This document shows, piece by piece, positions 1-7,198 of a DNA stretch of 10,976 nt (position 1 is the stretch's first letter; the number at the start of each line of letters is the position of its first letter). The position numbers and the translations under genes were made by a program. The stretch is from the NCBI GenBank assembly GCA_905182825.1, contig CAJJDJ010000138.1:1-10976 (forward strand), written 5' to 3'. This stretch comes from Thiotrichaceae bacterium UBA7359. GTDB lineage: Bacteria; Pseudomonadota; Gammaproteobacteria; Eutrophobiales; Eutrophobiaceae. Below the pieces are notes generated by a model. That model worked only from the letters and a program-made list of their open reading frames with translations, was not told where the DNA came from and made no database searches.

Positions 1-71
1 CGCCCAAGTAAAAAGACAAATTATTAAGTAGTTATTAAAAATGCATCAATAATTATTCAAGTAAATTTGCT

Positions 72-90
72 AAAAAAGACAAACTTTTCT
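72..90 (-). terminator. Possible weak terminator after the cysI-DUF934 unit
   Basis: On the minus strand, 28 bases past the DUF934 stop, the sequence can form a 7-bp hairpin (AGAAAAG, loop TTTGT, CTTTTTT) whose 3' arm is itself a T run. Only one pair is G-C and one is a G-T wobble, so the stem is weak. The place fits a transcription end, but in AT-rich DNA such a structure can arise by chance. Confidence 0.3.
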
Positions 91-118
91 TACCGCCATT
101 TTAAAGATTCAGTTTAAT

Positions 119-607
119 CTATCTTAATTTATAGATCGGAACCGCATCATCTGCCGCGGCCTGATAACGCACAGTGAAATCATTAAAACTTTTGAGTGCG
201 TCTTCGGCATTTTCACCTTCCGTCAATTCAAAGCAATCGATACCGCAACGTAACATAAAAAAATATTGATCACGTAAGACATTACCTATCGCACGTAATT
301 CACCTTCAAAATTATAACGATCACGTAACATTCGTGCATGAGTATAGGAGCGGCCATCTTTAAAAACTGGAAAATCAAGTGCAATAATTGATAAATGGTT
401 CAGGTCACTAGACAACTCCTCTGTCTCAATATCACCGTCAATCCAAACAGCATGTGAAGACTTTTGTTTTAATAAGCCCTCGCGATTCACCAGCCAAAAT
501 GAAAATGGTAGAATTGTATTACCTTCAGGAATTGGTGCTGCGTCATCTAATTCACGTGCGATAACCCAATCATCATTACTAATGTTTCTATCTTTAATTA
601 TTTGCAT
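119..607 (-). CDS. DUF934 family protein, partner of the siroheme reductase
   Basis: A 162-residue soluble protein of the DUF934 family. The family core is clear: residues 77-90 carry ALDFPVFKDGRSYTHA, followed by ARMLRDR, then GELRAIGNVLRDQ and a FMLRCGIDCFEL stretch near 117-128. DUF934 genes are known to sit directly after cysI-type sulfite reductase genes in pseudomonads and related bacteria. The biochemical role is not established; a supporting role in sulfite or nitrite reduction is inferred from context only. I place the start at 607, not at a longer in-frame option at 670, because TAAGGA lies about 8 bases before this ATG and the homologous region begins here. The start overlaps the end of the reductase gene by 14 bp, so the two are very probably translationally coupled. 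There is no signal peptide or membrane segment. Confidence 0.88.
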   Translation of the reverse strand: MQIIKDRNISNDDWVIARELDDAAPIPEGNTILPFSFWLVNREGLLKQKSSHAVWIDGDIETEELSSDLNHLSIIALDFPVFKDGRSYTHARMLRDRYNFEGELRAIGNVLRDQYFFMLRCGIDCFELTEGENAEDALKSFNDFTVRYQAAADDAVPIYKLR

Positions 608-2279
608 GAGTTTTTTCCTTAGCCGGTATCTTCGGATAAACACGCTCCTTAAATGGCTCAATACCAACACGTCGATAAGTGTCTAGGAAACGTTCCTCAT
701 CCTGACGTTGCTCAACATAAACATCAAGCAACTTACCAATCACATTGGCAACCTCCTCTTTAGCTATAGATGGTCCAAGACGGTCACCCAAACATGCATC
801 TTTTTCAGCGGAACCTCCAAGTGTGAGCTGATAAAATTCTTTGTCCTTTTTCCTGACGCCTAAAATACCAATATGACCTACATGATGATGTCCACAGGCA
901 TTCATACATCCAGACATCTTTATCTTTAATTCACCGATATCATGTAAATAATCAATGTCATCAAATTTTTCATTGATTTGTTTGGCTATAGGAATAGAAC
1001 CAGCATTTGCTAATGAACAAAAATCTAGACCAGGACAACAAATCATATCTGTTAACAAACCTATATTTGCAGTAGCTAGGTTCTTTTTAGAAAGCTTTTC
1101 CCAAAGAGTAAATAAATTTGCTTCTTTAACATTCGGTAAAATCAAATTTTGATCATGAGTTACTACAACTTCACCATAACTATATTTATCTGCAAGGAAA
1201 GCAACATGATCCATTTGTTGATCAGTCGCATCGCCTGGTGCAATACCTGGAGCTTTTAAAGAAACTACTACCGCTTTGTAACCCGGGACTCGGTGCGTAA
1301 ATAGATTTCGTTTTGTCCAATTTGAAAAATCTTTGTCTAATTTTTTTAGCTCGTTGAAGCTATTGTCATCAGATGCATTGTTATCATATTCAGGGGATGT
1401 AAAATATTTTTTCACACGAACAATTTCTTTTTGGTCAAGTTTCAAAACACTACTTTTTATATGTGACCATTCTTCCTCAACTTGTCGAGTGAATTCTTCT
1501 TTACCAAGATCATTAACTAATATTTTAATGCGAGCTCGATATATATTATCTCTACGACCAAATCGATTATAGACACGTAGTATCGCTTCGAGATAAGAAA
1601 GTAAATGTTGTTTCTCCAAGAATGGTCTAATTTCTGTCCCGATAAACGGTGTACGACCTAAGCCACCACCAACAATCACATTAAAACCGATTTCACCTGC
1701 ATCACTTTTTATCAAGTTAAGACCAATATCATGAACTTTAATAGCAGCGCGGTCGCTTGTTGCTCCTGAAACTGCTATCTTAAATTTTCTGGGTAAAAAT
1801 GAAAATTCAGGATGAAAAGTAGACCATTGTCTAATTATTTCACAATAAGGCCTTGGGTCTTCCAACTCATCTTTCGCAATACCAGCAAATTGATCTGATG
1901 TCGTATTACGAATGACATTGCCACTAGTTTGAATTGCATGCATCTCAACACTAGCAAGATCAGCCAATATATCTGGCACCGTTTCTAATGCAGGCCAGTT
2001 AAATTGAACATTCTGACGAGTACTAAAATGAGCATAATTCTTGTCATATTTTCTAGAAATATGAGCCAACATTCTCAATTGCTCGCTTGATAACAAACCA
2101 TATGGAATTGCAACTCTCAGCATGGGAGCATATCGTTGCACATAGAGGCCGTTCATTAACCTTAAAGGACGATACTCTTCCTCGGACAGCTTCCCTGCTA
2201 AAAATCGCTGAGTTTGGTCACGGAATTGTTCCACACGTTCATCAACAATTGTCTGATCATAATTATCGTATTTATACAT
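594..2279 (-). CDS. cysI: Siroheme [4Fe-4S] sulfite/nitrite reductase, CysI-like
   Basis: A 561-residue cytoplasmic hemoprotein for six-electron reduction of sulfite to sulfide, or of nitrite to ammonia. It has the two-repeat architecture of the nitrite/sulfite reductase family. Siroheme contacts are visible: R88 in FSTRQNVQF, R124 in NVIRNTTSD, and K165/K167 in LPRKFK, matching the Arg/Arg/Lys/Lys set of E. coli sulfite reductase. The cluster cysteines are C415-x5-C421 and C458-x3-C462, the last bridging to siroheme. The N-terminus (YDQ, then RVEQFRDQT and EEEYRPLRLMNGLYVQR) resembles the roughly 550-residue CysI of Pseudomonas, which supports both the start and the gene name. The Shine-Dalgarno site is weak. 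Sulfite as substrate is favoured by the DUF934 partner gene, but family members are hard to separate by sequence. No flavoprotein (cysJ) gene is in view, so the electron donor may be ferredoxin. Confidence 0.88.
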   Translation of the reverse strand: MYKYDNYDQTIVDERVEQFRDQTQRFLAGKLSEEEYRPLRLMNGLYVQRYAPMLRVAIPYGLLSSEQLRMLAHISRKYDKNYAHFSTRQNVQFNWPALETVPDILADLASVEMHAIQTSGNVIRNTTSDQFAGIAKDELEDPRPYCEIIRQWSTFHPEFSFLPRKFKIAVSGATSDRAAIKVHDIGLNLIKSDAGEIGFNVIVGGGLGRTPFIGTEIRPFLEKQHLLSYLEAILRVYNRFGRRDNIYRARIKILVNDLGKEEFTRQVEEEWSHIKSSVLKLDQKEIVRVKKYFTSPEYDNNASDDNSFNELKKLDKDFSNWTKRNLFTHRVPGYKAVVVSLKAPGIAPGDATDQQMDHVAFLADKYSYGEVVVTHDQNLILPNVKEANLFTLWEKLSKKNLATANIGLLTDMICCPGLDFCSLANAGSIPIAKQINEKFDDIDYLHDIGELKIKMSGCMNACGHHHVGHIGILGVRKKDKEFYQLTLGGSAEKDACLGDRLGPSIAKEEVANVIGKLLDVYVEQRQDEERFLDTYRRVGIEPFKERVYPKIPAKEKTHANN

Positions 2280-2358
2280 ATGATTGGTGTATGTCCCACA
2301 GTGTTAACAGATGTAAAAAGTAGTCGCCTATTTTAAGACGAAACATTCAGTAGATTTT

Positions 2359-2387
2359 ACTATACTTATCCATAATTGTTACATGAA
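2359..2387 (-). promoter_or_regulatory. Candidate cysI promoter
   Basis: On the minus strand a TATAGT -10 box (2359-2364) is preceded, 17 bases upstream, by a poor -35 match TTCATG (2382-2387). The predicted start of transcription is near 2352, giving a leader of about 70 bases. The poor -35 would suit a promoter that needs an activator. The call rests on the -10 box and position only. Confidence 0.35.
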
Positions 2388-2401
2388 GCTGCAATTATTT
2401 T

Positions 2402-2434
2402 CACTGAATGAATAATAACTGAATTCAGTACTGA
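2402..2434. promoter_or_regulatory. Cluster of ACTGA/TCAGT half-sites upstream of cysI
   Basis: This stretch holds CACTGAATG (2402-2410), a perfect 12-bp palindrome ACTGAATTCAGT (2418-2429), and overlapping it a perfect 10-bp palindrome TCAGTACTGA (2425-2434). A further copy in the opposite direction, CATTCAGT (2344-2351), lies at the predicted transcription start. The arrangement looks like an operator for the cysI unit, perhaps for a LysR-type regulator such as CysB, but no named consensus is recognised and the regulator is a guess. Confidence 0.35.
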
Positions 2435-2487
2435 TCAAAGAGTTTTTTTAGAGAAAGATATAAGTGTTCAATTTTATATTGGGTTAA

Positions 2488-2700
2488 TTAATCAGTGAAT
2501 TGATACTTCGCGATCAAATTTCTTCCCTTACGAGTTAAGTACCCTTCCGGGTCAATGAACCCCTTACTTTTTGCTATTTTAAATAAACCTTCGGGCTGAT
2601 GCTGTGGTAAATAAATTAGGCCATCCCCATAACGATGTTCTAATACTCCGACTATATCTGATTCTAGATTCTGCTCCGGCGCTGATAATCTAATATTCAA
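2488..2700 (-). CDS. Hypothetical small protein, 70 residues, TTG start
   Basis: I do not recognise this family. The product is 70 residues, soluble, without signal peptide or membrane segment. Its C-terminal half (SKGFIDPEGYLTRKGRNLIAKYQ, residues 45-67, shown here in parts: GFIDPEGYLT, then RKGRNLIAKYQ) resembles the last helix and wing of winged-helix proteins, but this is only a resemblance. The gene looks real. The TTG start has a good Shine-Dalgarno sequence (CAAAGGG, 2709-2715) 8 bases upstream, and a strong promoter lies before it. The nearest ATG (2705) is in another frame and stops after two codons. It lies alone between zapE and cysI, transcribed in the same direction as both, 114 bp after zapE and 208 bp before cysI, so it is probably its own unit. 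Confidence 0.6.
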   Translation of the reverse strand: MNIRLSAPEQNLESDIVGVLEHRYGDGLIYLPQHQPEGLFKIAKSKGFIDPEGYLTRKGRNLIAKYQFTD

Positions 2701-2750
2701 TTCATTGACCCTTTGAAAATTAATTCAAAATAATATATATATTAGATACT

Positions 2751-2779
2751 TATATAGTTTACTTAAGTCAAAATGTCAA
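2751..2779 (-). promoter_or_regulatory. Promoter of the 70-residue hypothetical gene
   Basis: On the minus strand a perfect -35 TTGACA (2774-2779) stands exactly 17 bases before a TATATA -10 box (2751-2756). A second TTGACT lies 8 bases further on (2766-2771) and is 17 bases from a poorer TATCTA (2743-2748). The predicted start near 2744 falls at a perfect 14-bp AT palindrome (2731-2744). This is one of the best -35 matches in the window. Confidence 0.55.
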
Positions 2780-2814
2780 ACTTTTTATGTATCTTACTAT
2801 CAAATATGAACATT

Positions 2815-3915
2815 TTAAGGAAGATGCTGTTTCGCTAAGTAGTCATGTGTTCGCATTTCTTCTAATCGGCTAATTGTTCGTCTGAATGATTCTGATAAAC
2901 GCGCTCCAAGATAAAGCCCGTTAGGCTCTGCTTCTGCTGTAATTATCAATTTAACATTTCGATCATAAAATTCATCAATCAATGTGATAAACCGTTTCAC
3001 TATATCATTCGCATAATCATCCATAATCGGAATATTTGCTAATAATACCGTCTGATACTGTTTGGAAATTGCAATGTAGTCTGCAATTCCTCTTGGGCCG
3101 TCGCAAATATCAATGAAATCAAACCAAACAACTCCTTCGCCGCAACGTACCGTCTCAATAAATCGGCCTTCTATTTCAAGCGGAACCCCTTCTTTACCAA
3201 CATCAGGGCAAATATGAATAAAATCATTTTCTAACATCGTCTTTGCATTATCATCAAGTGGTGAGTGATATATTTCTGCTCTGTCAAGAAATTGCAACCT
3301 ATAATCAATACCAGAATCCACATTAACGACATCAGTATATTTTTTTAAAAGGTCGATAGCAGGTAAAATTCGTTCTCGTTGCAACCCCCCATAATACAGC
3401 TGATCGGGATGCTGATTCGAGGTTGTGACTAGTACAACATTACGTTCGAATAAGGCTTCGAGTAAACCAGTCAACAACATCGCATCGGTTATATCTGCAA
3501 TATGAAACTCATCGAAGCATAACACCTGTGTTTCTTTAGCTAAACGGTCAGCAATAATCTGGAGCGGACTTTCAATGTTGCCGAGTGAATTAAGTTCTTG
3601 ATGTACGTTCTGCATGAAACGGTGAAAATGAATTCTTATTTTTTTTTGAAATGGTAGACACTCATAAAAACAATCAACAAGATACGTTTTACCACGACCT
3701 ACACCACCCCAAAAATAGAGACCTTTGACAGGCTCTGGAGAAATCAATCCTAGACAAAGTCTAATTCTTTTCAGTAATCCATCATCTTTTTGCGATAAAT
3801 CACATAATTCGTCATATAATTTCTGCAAATGCATAACTGCTATTTCCTGAGAAGGATCGATACTAAATCCTTTCAAACCAAGGTCATTTTTATATTTTTT
3901 TAATGGAGTCTGCAT
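2815..3915 (-). CDS. zapE: Cell division ATPase ZapE (AFG1-like)
   Basis: A 366-residue AAA+-type P-loop ATPase of the AFG1/ZapE family, close to the 375 residues of E. coli ZapE (YhcM). The Walker A motif is GGVGRGKT at residues 70-77 and Walker B is VLCFDEF at 131-137. The sensor-like TTSNQHP is at 164-170, and conserved family blocks DEFYDRNVKLIITAEAE (314-330) and FRRTISRLEEM (344-354) are present. In E. coli, ZapE associates with the FtsZ ring and destabilises FtsZ polymers; mitochondrial relatives act in protein quality control. The N-terminus (TPLKKY, then DPSQ and LQKLYDEL) matches the usual family start, so the ATG at 3915 is favoured although no Shine-Dalgarno sequence is visible before it. 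In many gammaproteobacteria zapE lies near degQ and rplM-rpsI; here it is within about 6 kb of rplM. Confidence 0.95.
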   Translation of the reverse strand: MQTPLKKYKNDLGLKGFSIDPSQEIAVMHLQKLYDELCDLSQKDDGLLKRIRLCLGLISPEPVKGLYFWGGVGRGKTYLVDCFYECLPFQKKIRIHFHRFMQNVHQELNSLGNIESPLQIIADRLAKETQVLCFDEFHIADITDAMLLTGLLEALFERNVVLVTTSNQHPDQLYYGGLQRERILPAIDLLKKYTDVVNVDSGIDYRLQFLDRAEIYHSPLDDNAKTMLENDFIHICPDVGKEGVPLEIEGRFIETVRCGEGVVWFDFIDICDGPRGIADYIAISKQYQTVLLANIPIMDDYANDIVKRFITLIDEFYDRNVKLIITAEAEPNGLYLGARLSESFRRTISRLEEMRTHDYLAKQHLP

Positions 3916-3927
3916 GCATTATTACTT

Positions 3928-3933
3928 ATTATA
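3928..3933 (-). promoter_or_regulatory. -10 box of zapE, very short leader
   Basis: A perfect TATAAT on the minus strand lies only 12 bases before the zapE ATG. No good -35 stands 16-18 bases upstream. If used, transcription would begin about 6 bases before the start codon, which agrees with the lack of a Shine-Dalgarno site. Confidence 0.4.
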
Positions 3934-4005
3934 CGTTTTCAACTCTGAAATTATCACTATGTCTCGAAAACAAAGATTAGCAATAAATAATATCATGACC
4001 CGACC

Positions 4006-4692
4006 ATGCTGCCATTAATTGTCTTACTCATATTAGTTATAATTATTTTTCTACCCCAATTTTGGGTGCAGAGAGTAATAAAAAAATATAGCCAAACAAT
4101 AGATGAACTCCCAGGGACGGGTGGAGAGCTTGCTCATCACCTTGTTACTCGATTTGAATTGGAAGACGTTTCTGTTGAAAAAACTGATGTAGGCAACGAC
4201 CACTATGATCCAGAATCGAAAACAATTCGTCTTTCTGAAACTCATTACGATGGAAAATCATTAGCCGCTGCAACAATCGCAACACATGAATTCGGTCATG
4301 CGTTACAACACCATACTAATTACAAACCGTTGCTTTTAAGGACGCAGTTAGCAAAAAAAGCGGCCGTCGCTGAAAAAATTGCTTCAGTCATTCTAGTCAG
4401 CTTACCATTCACTTTTGTTTTGGTAAAAGTGCCAGTAGTCAGTTTCATTATATTGCTGGCCGGTTTGACTATTATGTGCTTGCCCATAATTTTGCACCTA
4501 TTTACTTTGCCGGTTGAATTCGATGCTAGCTTCAATCGTGCCTTACCCATTTTAAGTGAAGGAAATTATATCCCTGATTCAGCAATGCCTATTGCGAGAA
4601 AAATACTTTCTGCCGCTGCACTTACGTATGTCTCAGCATCTCTTGCAAGTCTGTTAAATTTTTATCGATGGTGGGCAATACTCAGACGTTAA
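4006..4692 (+). CDS. Membrane zinc metallopeptidase, YugP-like (Zn_peptidase_2)
   Basis: A 228-residue integral membrane protein of the neutral zinc metallopeptidase family typified by B. subtilis YugP. The zinc-binding HEFGH motif is at residues 94-98 (H94, E95, H98) inside IATHEFGHALQH, and the likely third ligand is E171 in the family block LPVEFDAS. Hydrophobic segments are at about 3-18, 127-142 and 146-168, with a weaker one at 203-219; the catalytic helix lies between the first and second. The physiological substrate of this family is not known. Its C-terminal half is organised as in the family and nothing is missing. The gene is divergent from zapE with 90 bp between them, and has no Shine-Dalgarno sequence before its ATG. 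An in-frame stop at 3988 excludes a longer start, and an ATG at 3995 is out of frame. Confidence 0.9.
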   Translation: MLPLIVLLILVIIIFLPQFWVQRVIKKYSQTIDELPGTGGELAHHLVTRFELEDVSVEKTDVGNDHYDPESKTIRLSETHYDGKSLAAATIATHEFGHALQHHTNYKPLLLRTQLAKKAAVAEKIASVILVSLPFTFVLVKVPVVSFIILLAGLTIMCLPIILHLFTLPVEFDASFNRALPILSEGNYIPDSAMPIARKILSAAALTYVSASLASLLNFYRWWAILRR

Positions 4693-4721
4693 AAAAAATG
4701 TTGAAACAATTAAACGTTTAT

Positions 4722-6116
4722 TTAATTATTAGAATCACTATGCTCAGGTAATACTTTATTAACAAGTTCGTCTGGAAGCAATTGTTTCGTTTTTAAGTTG
4801 CCGAGTTTACGTATAGCTTCTAATCTAGAAATAAGGTTTCCCTTTCCATCAGTCAAACGATTATGAGCCAATTGATAATGTTCTTGTGCCTTGTCTAGTT
4901 TGTCGCCAATAGCCTCTAATGCTTCAACAAAACCAGTAAACTTGTCATATAAATCACCTGCTCGCTTTGCTATCTCTTGTGCATTTTTATTTTGATATTC
5001 ATAGCGCCACATGTTTTGAATAACTTGTAAATTCATGGTTAATGTCGACGGGCTCACTAAAAATATTCTATGTTTAAAGGCATCCTGAAACAAATTCCTA
5101 TCATGTTCGAAGGCCAACATTAATGCGGGTTCTATGGCGACGAACATCAACACTATATCCAATGAGTTAACGCCAACTAATTCATCATAACTTTTATCTT
5201 TTAATTCATTTATATGCTTTCTAATTGAAGCTATATGTTCTTTTAAAGCTTGTGCTTTATCCAATTCTTTTTCAGTAGAATAATAACGATCATATGCAAT
5301 TAACGATACTTTAGAGTCAATTATAACATCTCTTTTATTGGGTAAATGCACGACGAAATCTGGACGGAAGAAGTTACCATTTTCATCTTTGTAGGTACTC
5401 TGCACTTCATATTCACGATCTTTTTTCAGACCTGAATCTTCAAGTACTCTCTCTAGGATCACTTCGCCCCAATCACCTTGTTTTTTCGTATCCCCTTTTA
5501 GGGCGTTTGTAAGATTTATTGCATCCTTACTCATTTGTTCATTAAGTAATTTCAAATTAGTTATTTCATGATACAAAGACATTCTGTCTTTTGTTTCTTT
5601 ATCATAGACATCTTCAATTTTTTTACGAAAATCGCCCAACTGTTCTCGTAAAGGATTTAATACCTCACCAATATTTGATTTATTTTGATCGGTAAATTTC
5701 TTACTTTTTTCTTCCAGTATCCTATTGGATAAATTTTCAAAAGCATCCGTCATCTTGTTCTCAGCTTGTTCTAGCAAGACCATTTTTTCTTGTGCTGCTT
5801 TTTTTTCTTCATCAAATTTCGTGTTCAGCTCTGCAATAAATACCTTTTTACTCTCGATATCTTTTTGCAGATTTTTATTTAAATTTTCACGTTCCTGAAT
5901 GGTCTTGTTAAGTTTCTCTATCTCACAATCTTTATCCTCTATTCGATCATCTTTATGCTCAATGCGTTCTTTTGATACTGCTAGTTTAAGTTGTAACTGA
6001 TTATTAGATATCTTGAGTAACCTGTTGCGATAAATTAACCACATAATACCTAAACCCGCGACAGATCCCAGAATCGCCATCTGCTTCAAATAATTATCTA
6101 TTAATAATTCAATCAT
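4722..6116 (-). CDS. rmuC: DNA recombination protein RmuC
   Basis: A 464-residue RmuC, near the 475 of the E. coli protein. Residues 13-29 form a single N-terminal membrane anchor. About 33-145 are a long, charge-rich coiled coil, followed by the RmuC nuclease-like domain (roughly 150-440). In that domain GDWGEVILERVLEDSG (214-229), the FRPDFVVHLP block (250-259) and IIDSKVSL (265-272) give an E218, D253, D267, K269 set consistent with a PD-(D/E)xK endonuclease fold. RmuC limits recombination at inverted repeats in E. coli; its exact activity is not settled. The gene stands alone, converging with the metallopeptidase gene (29 bp between stops) and diverging from the HAD gene. The Shine-Dalgarno signal is poor, but the start gives the expected N-terminal anchor. 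Confidence 0.95.
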   Translation of the reverse strand: MIELLIDNYLKQMAILGSVAGLGIMWLIYRNRLLKISNNQLQLKLAVSKERIEHKDDRIEDKDCEIEKLNKTIQERENLNKNLQKDIESKKVFIAELNTKFDEEKKAAQEKMVLLEQAENKMTDAFENLSNRILEEKSKKFTDQNKSNIGEVLNPLREQLGDFRKKIEDVYDKETKDRMSLYHEITNLKLLNEQMSKDAINLTNALKGDTKKQGDWGEVILERVLEDSGLKKDREYEVQSTYKDENGNFFRPDFVVHLPNKRDVIIDSKVSLIAYDRYYSTEKELDKAQALKEHIASIRKHINELKDKSYDELVGVNSLDIVLMFVAIEPALMLAFEHDRNLFQDAFKHRIFLVSPSTLTMNLQVIQNMWRYEYQNKNAQEIAKRAGDLYDKFTGFVEALEAIGDKLDKAQEHYQLAHNRLTDGKGNLISRLEAIRKLGNLKTKQLLPDELVNKVLPEHSDSNN

Positions 6117-6246
6117 ACTTTGAGATGAGCCTTAAAGGTTTCTATATTGAGGTCGCTACTGATTTTAGACATTAGACACCTTACCTGATGAAATCATAAG
6201 ATTAAATGATTACATCAAATGTTAATGGAATGCACCCAAGTTCTCG

Positions 6247-6274
6247 TTGCTTCGATGAGTTTATTGTTTATAAT
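6247..6274 (+). promoter_or_regulatory. Promoter of the HAD phosphatase gene
   Basis: A perfect TATAAT -10 box (6269-6274) follows TTGCTT (6247-6252) at a 16-base spacing. The -10 box sits inside a short inverted repeat, TATTG (6262-6266) and CAATA (6275-6279). The predicted leader is about 47 bases. Confidence 0.5.
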
Positions 6275-6327
6275 CAATAGTTAATTGTGAATACTAAAAG
6301 TATATTCATTCTTTTATCCGGAACTTG

Positions 6328-7137
6328 ATGAAACTAAAAGGCATTATCTTTGATGTGGACGGTACCATGGCAGATACCGAGGAACTCCATCGCCAAGCTT
6401 TCAATGAAGCATTTCTTGAATTTAACCTTAATTGGCATTGGTCAAAGAACGATTATTACAAGTTACTTTTTATTTCAGGAGGAAAAGAACGTTTCAAAAT
6501 CTGTTTGAATGAAGACAAAGAACTCAAAAGTAAAATAATAGATCCTCATTTATTCATTGAAGAGCTACATCAGTGTAAATCCAATCATTATCGTAAAATT
6601 CTTTCAAATGGTCACATTCAACTTCGTCCTGGTATTGAAAGGTTAATCAATGAAGCACAAGACAAAGGATTGCAACTAGGTATAGCAACCAGCTCATGTT
6701 TAGCTAACTTGAATACACTTATTAATAGAACTTTGAATATCGATCCCAAAGAAATATTTAATACTATTATTAGTAGCGACAACGTCACGGACAAAAAACC
6801 TTCGCCCATTGTTTATCAATGCGCCCTTGCAGGTCTTGGGTTAAGACCAGCAACCTGCGTTGCAATTGAAGATACTCAAAATGGAAATACAGCGGCACTC
6901 AATGCGGGGCTACAGACAATAATTACGACTCACTCTTATACAATAGATAATGACTTCACTGGTGCCTCATTAGTAACAAAACACCTCGGTGATCCTAAAA
7001 ATACATTCAAGGCTTCACATGGCTATGCTTATGATAAGTCATATGTTGATGTGGAACTCTTGAATAATATTATTTGTCATCACACTAACAGTTCATCAGA
7101 GTTCGTCTTGCATGAGAACATATCAAATGCTAATTAA
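6328..7137 (+). CDS. HAD-superfamily phosphatase, CbbY-like
   Basis: A 269-residue haloacid-dehalogenase-type hydrolase with the four expected motifs. Motif I is FDVDGT with nucleophile D9 and acid/base D11; motif II is the T/S in GIATSS (119-124); the motif III lysine is in TDKKPSP (155-161); motif IV is IEDTQNG (180-186). A helical cap lies between motifs I and II and contains ISGGKERF (49-56), a block typical of CbbY, and the C-terminus has the YVDVELL pattern found in that branch. CbbY dephosphorylates xylulose-1,5-bisphosphate, an inhibitor of RuBisCO, but related enzymes act on other sugar phosphates or phosphoglycolate. No Calvin-cycle gene is in this window, so the substrate is open. 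I use the ATG at 6328, with GGA a few bases before it, over a TTG one codon earlier. Confidence 0.88.
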   Translation: MKLKGIIFDVDGTMADTEELHRQAFNEAFLEFNLNWHWSKNDYYKLLFISGGKERFKICLNEDKELKSKIIDPHLFIEELHQCKSNHYRKILSNGHIQLRPGIERLINEAQDKGLQLGIATSSCLANLNTLINRTLNIDPKEIFNTIISSDNVTDKKPSPIVYQCALAGLGLRPATCVAIEDTQNGNTAALNAGLQTIITTHSYTIDNDFTGASLVTKHLGDPKNTFKASHGYAYDKSYVDVELLNNIICHHTNSSSEFVLHENISNAN

Positions 7138-7166
7138 AGTAAAGTAACACCTATTATTAATTGAAA

Positions 7167-7198
7167 AAACTATAGTTAGTGCTCATTCAATATAGTTT
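7167..7198. terminator. Bidirectional terminator between the HAD and degQ genes
   Basis: Perfect 8-bp arms AAACTATA (7167-7174) and TATAGTTT (7191-7198) enclose a 16-base loop. On the minus strand the hairpin is followed by a TTTTTT run; on the plus strand by TTTATTTT. It lies between two convergent genes and its right arm reaches into the degQ stop codon. The stem is AT-rich, so strength is uncertain. Confidence 0.5.

Noticed and set aside
608..670. Longer N-terminus for the DUF934 protein
   Set aside because: It would overlap the reductase gene by 77 bp, the extra residues are very basic and unlike the family, and a good ribosome site stands directly before the ATG at 607.
4686..4717. Hairpin between the convergent metallopeptidase and rmuC stops, plus a T8 run on the minus strand
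   Set aside because: The ACGTTAA/TTAAACGT arms need a bulge and a 17-base loop, and the T8 run on the minus strand has no solid stem before it. Too weak to call a terminator.
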